A stretch of 22,117 bases of DNA from DAOVRL01 sp964459805 (lineage in GTDB: Bacteria; Planctomycetota; Phycisphaerae; Sedimentisphaerales; Anaerobacaceae), in assembly GCA_964459805.1 (NCBI GenBank), contig CAYWOD010000031.1, positions 1 to 22,117 on the forward strand. The letters are read 5' to 3'. The notes under the pieces were generated by a model, which worked only from the letters and a program-made list of their open reading frames with translations, did not search any database and was not told the DNA's origin. Of the stretch, positions 1 to 7,050 are shown one piece after another (position 1 is the first letter of the stretch; each line of letters begins with the position of its first letter). Position numbers and translations under genes: made by a program.

Positions 1-1
1 C

Positions 2-874
2 TTCATAATAGGCCACGAGTGCTCTGCGACTGTAAAGGCGGTCGGCGCTTCAGTTACCCGCGTCAGAGTCGGCGAGCCCGTGGTGGTGGACCCGGCCGCA
101 TACTGCCATGAGTGCGACCAATGCAGGGCCGGCAGAGAGAATACCTGCCGAAATGTGCGTTTTCTCGGCGCGCCGGGTCAGGGCGGCGGATGTTTGTGCG
201 AGTATCTTGTTATGCCGCAGGAGTGCTGTTTTCCAACCAATGGTGCAATCACTCTTGAGCAGGCGGCGTTGTGTGAGCCGTTATCTATCGGCGTGTATTC
301 GGTGAAACGGGGCACTTTGCCCGCCGATGCCCATATTGCGATCCTCGGCACAGGTGCCATCGGTTTGAGCGTCCTGGCGGCGGCAAAGGCCGAAAAGGCC
401 GGGAATATATATGTTACGGATAAAATAGATACGCGTCTGGAGGCCGCCCGGACCGCGGGCGCTGCCTGGACGGGCAATCCCGATAAAGACGATATTGTCG
501 GCAGTATAGCCGGCGGCGACTCGGCCCTGGAGCCGCTCGGGCTGGATGTTGTGTTCGAATGCTGCGGCCAGCAGGACGCGGTGGATCAGGCGATCGATAT
601 CCTCAAGCCGGGCGGCATACTGGTGTTAGTGGGCACTCCCAGGAAGGAGCGCGTCTGCTTTGACGTCGATAAGTTCCGGCGAAAAGAGATTGAGGTGCGA
701 TACATACGCCGACAAAACCAATGTGTCCGGCGTGCGATGGACCTGATAGCAAGCGGCCAGGCCGATATTGATTTTATGATAACCCATCGATTCGGGCTCG
801 AAGAGACAAGAAAAGCGTTCGACCTGGTTGCGGTTTATGGTGACGGCGTAATCAAGGCGATGATTGATGTATGA
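2..874 (+). CDS. Zinc-dependent medium-chain alcohol/polyol dehydrogenase, 5' truncated
   Basis: This is a medium-chain dehydrogenase/reductase of the sorbitol/threonine dehydrogenase type, which oxidises a secondary alcohol with NAD+. The reading frame is open from base 2. A GTG at 80 could be read as a start, but the frame upstream of it encodes FIIGHECSATV, which holds the family's GHE catalytic-zinc ligand, so the gene begins outside the window. Next comes the structural-zinc lobe with four cysteines spaced C-x2-C-x2-C-x7-C (CHECDQC then ENTC, about 107-149). The Rossmann signature GTGAIG follows (about 347-364), and an Asp after the second strand (YVTDKID) suggests NAD rather than NADP. 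The first catalytic Cys is outside the window. The stop overlaps the next gene's first possible start by four bases (ATGA), indicating translational coupling with the SDR. The exact substrate cannot be read from the sequence. Confidence 0.88.
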   Translation, partial: FIIGHECSATVKAVGASVTRVRVGEPVVVDPAAYCHECDQCRAGRENTCRNVRFLGAPGQGGGCLCEYLVMPQECCFPTNGAITLEQAALCEPLSIGVYSVKRGTLPADAHIAILGTGAIGLSVLAAAKAEKAGNIYVTDKIDTRLEAARTAGAAWTGNPDKDDIVGSIAGGDSALEPLGLDVVFECCGQQDAVDQAIDILKPGGILVLVGTPRKERVCFDVDKFRRKEIEVRYIRRQNQCVRRAMDLIASGQADIDFMITHRFGLEETRKAFDLVAVYGDGVIKAMIDV

Positions 875-1737
875 GCAGGTTTGACCATCACGATTTGAGA
901 TTTGGAGTGAAAAACAGTATGAGCTGGCTTGATTTGGACGAAAAAGTGGCAATCGTAACCGGAGGAGCGTGTGGAATTGGAAGGGCTGTGTGCGATGGGC
1001 TGGCCGAGGTTGGGGCAAAGGTTGTAGTCGCCGACATAGACGAACAGGGCGCTAAACGGACTGCTGCTGAGCTAAAGAAGAAGTTCGGAGGCGAGCATAT
1101 TTCCGTGATGGCCGATGTGACCGGCAAGGCAAGTGTTGACGCTATGATCCAGGTGGCCCTCGACGGCTTTAGCCGAATTGATATCCTCGTCAACAATGCG
1201 GGCATAAACATTCCCCGGCTGCTCGTCGATCCGGCGGGCAAAGAGGAACTGACCGAGAAGATTTGGGACAAAGTTGTCGCAGTCAACCAGAAAGGGCTTT
1301 TCCTGTGCGCCCAGGCGGCCGCCCGCGTTATGATTCGCTCGGGCAGGGGTGGCGTCATAATCAATATGGCTTCTGAATCCGGAATGGAGGGCTCGGAGGG
1401 CCAGAGCGTCTATGCCGGCACAAAGGCCGCCGTATATAACCTGACCCGTTCCTGGGCCAAAGAGCTCGGCAGACACGGCGTCCGTGTTGTCGGTGTCGCT
1501 CCGGGAATACTCGAAGCAACCGCGCTGAGGTCCGATGAGTACGAGCGAGCTTTGGCCTACACGCGGGGAATGACAGTCGAGAAGCTGCACGAGAGATACG
1601 AGAAAGCCTCCATACCGCTGGGAAGAAGCGGAAGGCTCAGCGAAGTTGCCAATGTGGTGTGCTTCCTGGCATCCGACCGAAGCGGTTACATCCACGGCAC
1701 CGTCGTCAACGTCTCAGGCGGCAAAACCAGAGCTTAA
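871..1737 (+). CDS. Short-chain dehydrogenase/reductase (SDR family)
   Basis: A classical SDR oxidoreductase. Numbered from the ATG at 871, the cofactor motif TGGACGIG lies at 30-37, an acidic residue in ADID points to NAD(H), the NNAG motif is at 108-111, and the catalytic YxxxK is Y181/K185, preceded by a Ser-containing MASESG stretch. A C-terminal 'FLASDRSGYIHGTVVNVSGG' segment is the usual family ending. The start is uncertain. ATG 871 overlaps the upstream stop (ATGA) and would be coupled to it. ATG 919, preceded by GGAG at 904-907, gives the more typical N-terminus MSWLDLDEKVAIVTGG and would remove 16 residues. Pairing with a zinc polyol dehydrogenase suggests successive or alternative oxidation steps in carbohydrate catabolism, but the substrate is unknown. 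The coding style matches the upstream gene and contrasts with the AT-rich genes that follow. Confidence 0.9.
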   Translation: MSRFDHHDLRFGVKNSMSWLDLDEKVAIVTGGACGIGRAVCDGLAEVGAKVVVADIDEQGAKRTAAELKKKFGGEHISVMADVTGKASVDAMIQVALDGFSRIDILVNNAGINIPRLLVDPAGKEELTEKIWDKVVAVNQKGLFLCAQAAARVMIRSGRGGVIINMASESGMEGSEGQSVYAGTKAAVYNLTRSWAKELGRHGVRVVGVAPGILEATALRSDEYERALAYTRGMTVEKLHERYEKASIPLGRSGRLSEVANVVCFLASDRSGYIHGTVVNVSGGKTRA

Positions 1738-2073
1738 GCCATTTTTAGACCAGAAACATCATTTTTTTCTTGCAAATCCTCCTTCGATAGTATAGAAATG
1801 TTATTGATAAGCGGATGCATCTCGGTTTTTTGCTCCATCAGTTATAGGGGAAGCCGCCAATCGAAACTATGAACTAAAGTAGCAAAGGAGCATATGAAAG
1901 AAAGTTGAATGAAGCAAAACAGGTAAACGTCTGTGTGTTTCCCCAATTTATTTTGAAAGAAGGGTTGACAAAGGTCTCCAGTATAAATAGTATACTTTGT
2001 GTTGATATTTCGAAAAGAGGGCTATTTTTCAAAAGCTATGGTAGTATGATGATTTTATTAAGGAACTTGAGAA
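1738..2073. other. 336-base AT-rich intergenic region
   Basis: No gene is supported here. The composition shifts visibly to AT-rich just after the SDR stop, with runs of T at about 1760-1767 and 1814-1820. No convincing stem-loop terminator for the dehydrogenase pair is seen. Toward the right end lies the promoter for the downstream cassette, then an AAGGAA ribosome-binding site at 2060-2065. The region looks like the left edge of an acquired segment, but no tRNA, integrase or direct-repeat boundary is visible. Confidence 0.6.
1965..1996 (+). promoter_or_regulatory. Sigma-70-like promoter with overlapping palindrome
   Basis: A perfect -35 TTGACA (1965-1970) is followed after 17 bases by TAGTAT (1988-1993), a 4/6 match to the -10 consensus. 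The -10 region overlaps the 8-base palindrome AGTATACT (1989-1996), and AGTATA also occurs at 1980-1985, which could be an operator. It lies about 80 bases before the first gene of the three-gene cassette and points toward it. Called by eye from spacing and consensus. Confidence 0.55.
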
Positions 2074-2766
2074 ATGAAATCTAAGTTATTCAGGAATTAT
2101 GGAACGCCTTCAAAAAGTTTTGCAGAAGATATGGATACTATTGCAAATCTGGATATCACAAAGCAGGCATTGGAAGTACTACCAGAAACTATATCACAAT
2201 ATCTTTTGGCAACAGACTCAAAAAGTGAGTCTGAGTCTTTGGAAAGTCTTAGAAAAATATGGCCCTTGCCTCCAAAACAAATGGGAGCAGTTCTTGGTGT
2301 CGGAGGAAATCTCTTACAAAGAATGGAAATAGAAGATACTATCGACGATATCATGGCTGATTTAGATACATTAGCTATTGTTGATAGCGAGAAACTTCCC
2401 CAAATACGGCCCTTTTTGGAAGTATTGATAGAAGAGCACAAACGCACATATAACGCAAAAAGTCTTGCATCCAGTACTCAATCATCTGGACTGAAAGTCA
2501 TTAAGGGCATAACACACCTAATAGACCTTCGGCCCGTTGTTGACAATCGTATTGAATTAGGCGAGGACGTATCTGAGTATAAACCATCAGTTAGCACCCT
2601 AGTTCCTGTGGCAATCCTTAGACTCCGTTTGTCGGGAGATGATGAATTTGTTTTTCAAATGAATCTTAAAACACTTAGCATATTGCAAAATGAACTAGCC
2701 GCTGTCGATAAGGAACTCAAAGAAACTATAGCATTTGTTGGAAATGAAAAAATCACTTTGCGATGA
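2074..2766 (+). CDS. Hypothetical protein, first gene of AT-rich cassette (possible COMM-like C-terminus)
   Basis: A 230-residue protein with no signal peptide or membrane segment, so presumably cytoplasmic. I do not recognise it as a whole. The N-terminal half is mostly helical in character and contains 'SESESLESLRKIWPLPP'. The last ~60 residues (about 170-230) read as alternating strands followed by a helix (VPVAILRLRLSGDDEFVF, then LSILQNELAAVDKELKE). This resembles the shape of COMM-like beta-strand plus helix domains, which is an inference from pattern only. The start is ATG 2074 with AAGGAA at 2060-2065. Its codon use is markedly AT-rich beside the dehydrogenases and the pilus cluster. 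It is the first gene after a strong promoter, 32 bases before the next gene, so the three probably form an operon. Confidence 0.75.
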   Translation: MKSKLFRNYGTPSKSFAEDMDTIANLDITKQALEVLPETISQYLLATDSKSESESLESLRKIWPLPPKQMGAVLGVGGNLLQRMEIEDTIDDIMADLDTLAIVDSEKLPQIRPFLEVLIEEHKRTYNAKSLASSTQSSGLKVIKGITHLIDLRPVVDNRIELGEDVSEYKPSVSTLVPVAILRLRLSGDDEFVFQMNLKTLSILQNELAAVDKELKETIAFVGNEKITLR

Positions 2767-2798
2767 AGTATCTTTCATAAAGATTATCGGGTAGGCTT

Positions 2799-3332
2799 AT
2801 GGACGACATATCAGAAAATACTCTTGAAATAACCAATGGAAACCAATTATCTGTTCATGAACTTCGAGAATATATTGATAAACATCTGCGTTATTTACAC
2901 TCAAGGAATGAAGTATCGATTAATATTGGTTTATCAGGCCATGCAGAAATAAGTGAGCTTAAAAATAGCCAAAAATTGCTGGAGGACAGTAAGACTATTC
3001 CCAGCACATTTAAGATTATTAGTGGTCCCCAAAAAGATAAAGAGTTGAAAGAGAAATTTCATAGTTTTGTTGAAAAGTGGAAAGAAGAAACGCAATTTGC
3101 ATCCACCGTTCTAGAAATGGCAATGCATCCAGCGTACCAACACATTATTGGAATGGGCCCAAAAGTTCTTCCATATATTTTTCAGCGCCTTTCAAGAGAG
3201 CAAGAACACTGGTTTTGGGCGTTAAAGGCCATCACATCTGAGGATCCTGTGCCTCCGGCTTCACGTGGCAACATCAATAGGATGCGAGATGCATGGCTAC
3301 AATGGGGAAGGGAAAAAGGTTATGAGTGGTAG
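2799..3332 (+). CDS. Conserved hypothetical protein, helical repeat-like C-terminal domain
   Basis: A 177-residue soluble protein. The N-terminal ~90 residues look variable, with 'ELREYIDKHLRYLHSRN' followed by strands such as VSINIGLSG. The C-terminal ~75 residues carry a dense, conserved-looking motif set: MAMHPAYQHIIGMGPKVLPY, then HWFWALKAITSEDPVPP, then the ending DAWLQWGREKGYEW. From memory, this ending belongs to a widespread uncharacterised bacterial family often encoded next to proteins like the next gene; I cannot confirm that here. It may be a HEAT-like helical hairpin. The start is ATG 2799, with only a weak ribosome site (a GGGTAGG stretch just upstream). Its 3' end overlaps the next gene by 11 bases, which implies tight co-expression and suggests that the two products work together. 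Confidence 0.8.
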   Translation: MDDISENTLEITNGNQLSVHELREYIDKHLRYLHSRNEVSINIGLSGHAEISELKNSQKLLEDSKTIPSTFKIISGPQKDKELKEKFHSFVEKWKEETQFASTVLEMAMHPAYQHIIGMGPKVLPYIFQRLSREQEHWFWALKAITSEDPVPPASRGNINRMRDAWLQWGREKGYEW

Positions 3333-3780
3333 TCCTGAAGACGAACTTGTTCAGGTTTTTCCCATGCTTAGATGTTCCCACTTCAATGTAATGAGTCCAT
3401 ATGACCCAACTTATAACTGTGTTGCATATGTTATGCGTGACACAGAAAATTGGTGGGAGCCCGATCCTATGGGGATTTATTATTGGCCGCCAGGTTTATC
3501 TCGTGGTGATTATTCACTAAAAGCATATTCTACTCTTTTTGAAACGTTTGGCTACGAAATAGATTCTACCGACCAATTGGAAAAAGGACATGATAAGATC
3601 GCGATCTTTGAAAAGAAAGGCAATTTTAAGCATGTCTCATTACAGTTGGAAAGCGGATTGTGGACAAGCAAAATAGGGGGGTACGAGGATATTACACATA
3701 CCATCGAAGGGCTTGTTGGTGATTTCTACGGACAAGTTGAAGTGATCCTAAAGAAACGATCTATTAAGATGGGTAAATAG
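3322..3780 (+). CDS. Conserved hypothetical protein with candidate Cys-His catalytic arrangement
   Basis: A 152-residue soluble protein. The reading frame is open from 3265, but ATG 3322 is chosen: it follows purine-rich GGGAAGGG/AAAAAGG sequence and overlaps the upstream stop by only 11 bases. The segment 'YDPTYNCVAYVMRDTENWWE' places Cys33 in a YNCVAY motif. Later 'FKHVSLQLESGLWTSKIGG' gives His104, followed by Asp123 and His126 in EDITH. A Cys in a short helix-like motif followed by His in a strand is the order seen in papain-like/NlpC-P60 folds, so a cysteine hydrolase or amidase is possible, but that is inference. I recall this as an uncharacterised widespread family (a DUF) but cannot verify the number. 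Aromatic residues are abundant (ENWWEPDP, YYWPPG). It is the last gene of the cassette; 206 bases follow before cinA. Confidence 0.8.
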   Translation: MSGSPEDELVQVFPMLRCSHFNVMSPYDPTYNCVAYVMRDTENWWEPDPMGIYYWPPGLSRGDYSLKAYSTLFETFGYEIDSTDQLEKGHDKIAIFEKKGNFKHVSLQLESGLWTSKIGGYEDITHTIEGLVGDFYGQVEVILKKRSIKMGK

Positions 3781-3986
3781 GGTTCGTTTACCGAATGGCG
3801 GTTCCTTAAGTAGCATAACTGTTCCTCTATAACTCTCGCGTGGTTTTCAATTTTGGGTAATGTCTGCGCTCTCGCGTTATAGCTTCTGGCTCATTTCTGA
3901 CGGGTCTTTCAGACACAACATGTGCACCAATGACAAGGAGGATTTTTTCTTGTTTCCAGCGGGGACTGAGATTAGAATCCGCCTTT

Positions 3987-5225
3987 ATGAAAAAGGCAAG
4001 TATCATTAGTATTGGCAATGAGGTTCTAAGCGGCGAAACGCTTGACACAAATGCTGCGGCCCTTGCCGGACGACTGCTCTCAATTGGCATACCTGTAGTA
4101 AGCTCCTATACCGTTGGTGATGAGATAGATGCTATTGTGCGGGCGTTGGATCTGGCGAGTGCCGATGCCGAGCTGGTTCTGGCGACCGGCGGATTGGGGC
4201 CCACTGATGACGATTTGACCCGTCAGGGATTTGCAAAATTCCTCGGCGCCGAACTGCAATTTCAGGCCGAGCTGCTGGAGAAAATGCAGGGATTTTTCGC
4301 CCGGCGAAATCTGCAAATGCCCGAGAAGAACAGGGTTCAGGCATATATACCTGCCGGCGCCAAGGCACTGGCCAATAATCTCGGTACGGCTCCGGGCATT
4401 ATGGCCCGGATAAAGGGCAAATTGCTTGTTGCCCTGCCGGGCGTACCTTCCGAAATGAAAAAAATGTTTGCCGAATTGGTTGTTCCAGAGCTGCAACAAT
4501 TCGCGAAGAGCCAGGCTGTGGTTGCGCGAAAACTGAGGTGCTTTGGGGCGGGCGAATCAACAATCGCCGAGATGCTCGGCCCCATTATGCAGCGAGACCG
4601 AAATCCGCTGATCAACTGCACTGTGGAATTCGGCGTAATTACGCTCCACATCATCGCAACGGCAGAGGATAAAGACAAGGCCCGACAAATGGCCAAGAAT
4701 GACGAGAGATCGCTGCGAAACCAACTTGGAGACTTGATCTACGGTACGGGGGACCAGAGTCTGGCCGAAGTGGTCGGTGAAGAATTGGTCCGGGAGGGAA
4801 AAACTCTCGCGCTGGCTGAATCCTGCACGGGCGGCGCGTTGGCTAAGCTACTGACCGATATCCCCGGTTCAAGCAGGTATTTTACATACGGCTGGGTTAC
4901 TTACAGCAACAGTGCCAAGACCAGCGAGCTTGACGTACCGGCCGATTTGATTGAACGGTATGGCGCCGTCAGCGAGGAAGTCGCCCGGGCTATGGCTCAA
5001 GGTGCCAGAAACAAGGCCCGAACAGATTTTGCAATCAGCACAACCGGCATAGCGGGCCCAACCGGTGCGACCGGACAAAAACCCGTGGGCCTGGTATATA
5101 TTTGTGTTGATTCGGATGAGGGGTGCGAGCTTAAGAGCTGCCTTTTCTCGCACGGCAGAGAGTTCATCCGGCTTCGAGCCGCACAAACAGCCCTAAATAT
5201 GCTGCGATTGAAATTGAAGAATTGA
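3987..5225 (+). CDS. cinA: CinA: competence/damage-inducible protein, NMN amidohydrolase
   Basis: A 412-residue full-length CinA. The N-terminal ~170 residues form the molybdopterin-binding-like (MoCF) domain, starting KKASIISIGNEVLSGETLDT and including ATGGLGPTDDDLTR. In the family this domain carries ADP-ribose pyrophosphatase activity. The C-terminal ~160 residues are the PncC-type nicotinamide-mononucleotide amidase: AESCTGG with the predicted catalytic Ser at 279, then YSNSAKTSELDV and STTGIAGPTGATGQKPVG. It deamidates NMN for NAD salvage in the cytoplasm. The frame is open from ATG 3930, but the family N-terminus begins at ATG 3987, so 19 residues are dropped. No good ribosome site precedes 3987, whereas an AAGGAGG lies at 3935-3941 inside the longer frame. 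The -35 of the next gene's promoter overlaps its stop codon. Confidence 0.96.
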   Translation: MKKASIISIGNEVLSGETLDTNAAALAGRLLSIGIPVVSSYTVGDEIDAIVRALDLASADAELVLATGGLGPTDDDLTRQGFAKFLGAELQFQAELLEKMQGFFARRNLQMPEKNRVQAYIPAGAKALANNLGTAPGIMARIKGKLLVALPGVPSEMKKMFAELVVPELQQFAKSQAVVARKLRCFGAGESTIAEMLGPIMQRDRNPLINCTVEFGVITLHIIATAEDKDKARQMAKNDERSLRNQLGDLIYGTGDQSLAEVVGEELVREGKTLALAESCTGGALAKLLTDIPGSSRYFTYGWVTYSNSAKTSELDVPADLIERYGAVSEEVARAMAQGARNKARTDFAISTTGIAGPTGATGQKPVGLVYICVDSDEGCELKSCLFSHGREFIRLRAAQTALNMLRLKLKN

Positions 5226-5250
5226 CTAATCGAGCTGGAAATGTTATAAT
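5222..5250 (+). promoter_or_regulatory. Near-consensus sigma-70 promoter for the pilus cluster
   Basis: TTGACT (5222-5227) and a perfect TATAAT (5245-5250) are separated by exactly 17 bases. The -35 overlaps the cinA stop codon (5223-5225). Transcription would begin near 5257, leaving a leader of about 29 bases before the ATG at 5286. This makes the first assembly-ATPase gene the likely head of its own transcript rather than part of a cinA operon. Confidence 0.75.
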
Positions 5251-5285
5251 AAGCATACTGGGGCTTGCATGATTCCAAGGAGAAT

Positions 5286-7022
5286 ATGGCCAAGCAGCGC
5301 AGACATTTAGGTGAAATATTGTTCAAGGCGGGGCTGGTTGAGAAGCAGGCGCTTATAGAGGCAATCAGGACCACGAAGACAGACAACAAGCGCCTCGGCC
5401 AGGTTCTGCTCGAGCTCGGCCTGATCGACGAAGAAATCCTGACCAAGGCAATCGCCAAACAGTTTGGGCTGCGATACGTAAACCTGGACAAAACCCCCAT
5501 ACCCGCTGATGCAACGACGCTTGTCCCGCAGGAACTTATGAAACGGCACAACGTTCTTCCTCTGGGTATGAATAACGGTAAGTTGAAATTGATTATTAGT
5601 GATCCGTCAGACCTGGAGACGATGGATGCACTTCGTTTTCGTCTGAACAGCGAGCTTGAATGCTATCTTGCAAATCCCGCCAAGATTCGTTCTTACATCG
5701 AGGAGTCATTTGCCCGGGCACAGAAGGAAGAAGGCGACAGGCTCAAGCACAGCATTGACGCCACTGCCGCAGAGCTCGCTGAGGCCGGCCATGAGCTGCA
5801 GGCCGAATCGCTTCTGGCTCAGGCCGGAGGTGAGGGTGATGAGGCTCCCATCATCAGGCTGGTAAATCTCATAATAGACAATGCCTATTATATGCGGGCC
5901 AGCGATATACATGTTGAACCGATGGCCGACAGGGTCCGCGTCAGATACCGGGTGGACGGCGTGTGTCTGGAGAAAGACAACATCCCCAAGAATATGCAGG
6001 CGCCATTGACTACCCGTATCAAGATTCTCTCGGGTATGGACATCGCCGAAAAGAGGCTGCCGCAGGACGGCCGTATTAAGCGTGAGATAGGGGGGCAAGA
6101 CATCGATTTCCGCGTGTCGGCTCTGCCCGGGAACCACGGTGAAAGCCTTGTCCTGCGAATCTTACGCCCGGACGCTGTAAACATCGGCATCGAATCGCTG
6201 GGATTCGAGCACGATAATTACGAGCAATTCCAGAAGATTATCAAAAGGCCAAACGGCATTTTTCTCGTTACCGGTCCGACCGGTAGCGGCAAAACCACCA
6301 CATTGTATGCAGCTTTGCAGGAGCTTAACAAGCCGGACAAGAAAATCATTACCGCCGAAGACCCTGTGGAATACAGCTTCGACGGAATGAATCAGTGTCA
6401 GGTGAGGGAAGAAATAAGCCTGACGTTTGACAGGATACTAAGGTCGATGCTCAGGCAGGCCCCCAATATCATCCTGGTTGGTGAAATTCGAGACGGCGTC
6501 GTTGCGGATATTGCCATTCAGGCGGCACTGACCGGACACCTGGTCTTCAGCACCTTGCATACGAATGACGCCCCCAGTGCGATTACCCGTCTTATCGATA
6601 TGGGTGTCAAGCCGTTTCTGGTAGCCAGCTCAATACAGGCAATTATGGCGCAAAGACTCGTAAGGATTATCTGCGATAAGTGCAAAGTGGCTGATGAGAA
6701 TCCGGATCCGAGCCATATGCAATTGCTCAACATAAGCTCCGAAGACCTCGAAAAACATCCCGTCTATAAAGGCACCGGATGCAGTCAGTGCCAGGGCACC
6801 GGGTACAAGGGTCGAATCGCTATCTTTGAAATGTTTGAGATGAACAACGAAATAAGAGAGCTGGCCTTTACAAAGGCGCCAACTACCGATTTGAGAAAGG
6901 CGGCAAAGGCGAGCGGAATGAGAACATTGATGGAAGACGGCAAGTTGAAGATCTTTAATGGGATAACAACGCCGACCGAAGTAGTCAGAATAACACAGAC
7001 AGAGGGCGCTGTCGTAGATTAA
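5286..7022 (+). CDS. gspE: Type IV pilus/type II secretion assembly ATPase (PilB/GspE family), copy 1
   Basis: A 578-residue hexameric AAA-like ATPase that powers filament assembly at the inner membrane. The N-terminal MshEN/GspE-N domain begins RRHLGEILFKAGLVEKQAL and includes LGQVLLELGLIDEEIL. The ATPase core has Walker A GPTGSGKTT (330-338), the Walker B-like ILVGEIRD with Glu400, and the His box TGHLVFSTLHTNDA. The tetracysteine zinc site is CDKC (463-466) plus CSQC (499-502). The frame could start at a TTG at 5265, but ATG 5286 is preferred because AAGGAG (5277-5282) sits just before it, though the spacing is only three bases. It is followed after 28 bases by a PilT homologue, so this copy may be the pilus (PilB) ATPase and the second copy the GspE one. 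That assignment is tentative. Confidence 0.93.
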   Translation: MAKQRRHLGEILFKAGLVEKQALIEAIRTTKTDNKRLGQVLLELGLIDEEILTKAIAKQFGLRYVNLDKTPIPADATTLVPQELMKRHNVLPLGMNNGKLKLIISDPSDLETMDALRFRLNSELECYLANPAKIRSYIEESFARAQKEEGDRLKHSIDATAAELAEAGHELQAESLLAQAGGEGDEAPIIRLVNLIIDNAYYMRASDIHVEPMADRVRVRYRVDGVCLEKDNIPKNMQAPLTTRIKILSGMDIAEKRLPQDGRIKREIGGQDIDFRVSALPGNHGESLVLRILRPDAVNIGIESLGFEHDNYEQFQKIIKRPNGIFLVTGPTGSGKTTTLYAALQELNKPDKKIITAEDPVEYSFDGMNQCQVREEISLTFDRILRSMLRQAPNIILVGEIRDGVVADIAIQAALTGHLVFSTLHTNDAPSAITRLIDMGVKPFLVASSIQAIMAQRLVRIICDKCKVADENPDPSHMQLLNISSEDLEKHPVYKGTGCSQCQGTGYKGRIAIFEMFEMNNEIRELAFTKAPTTDLRKAAKASGMRTLMEDGKLKIFNGITTPTEVVRITQTEGAVVD

Positions 7023-7050
7023 ATCAAATGTAGTTATCAGGGTTTGTAAA

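Noticed and set aside
3265..3321. Earlier start for the third cassette gene
   Set aside because: It would overlap the upstream gene by 68 bases; ATG 3322 has a purine-rich ribosome site and an 11-base overlap.
3833..3877. Direct repeat CTCTCGCGT (3833-3841 and 3869-3877) as an attachment site for the AT-rich cassette
   Set aside because: Both copies lie on the same side of the cassette and are only 9 bases long; no copy was seen at the left edge.
4080..4696. Long minus-strand open frames opposite cinA and the ATPase genes
   Set aside because: They mirror strongly coding plus-strand frames, show no recognisable protein features and lack ribosome sites.
3987..5225. CinA as evidence that the adjacent pilus mediates DNA uptake
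   Set aside because: CinA is widespread as an NAD-salvage enzyme, and the pilus cluster has its own promoter; no com genes are present here.
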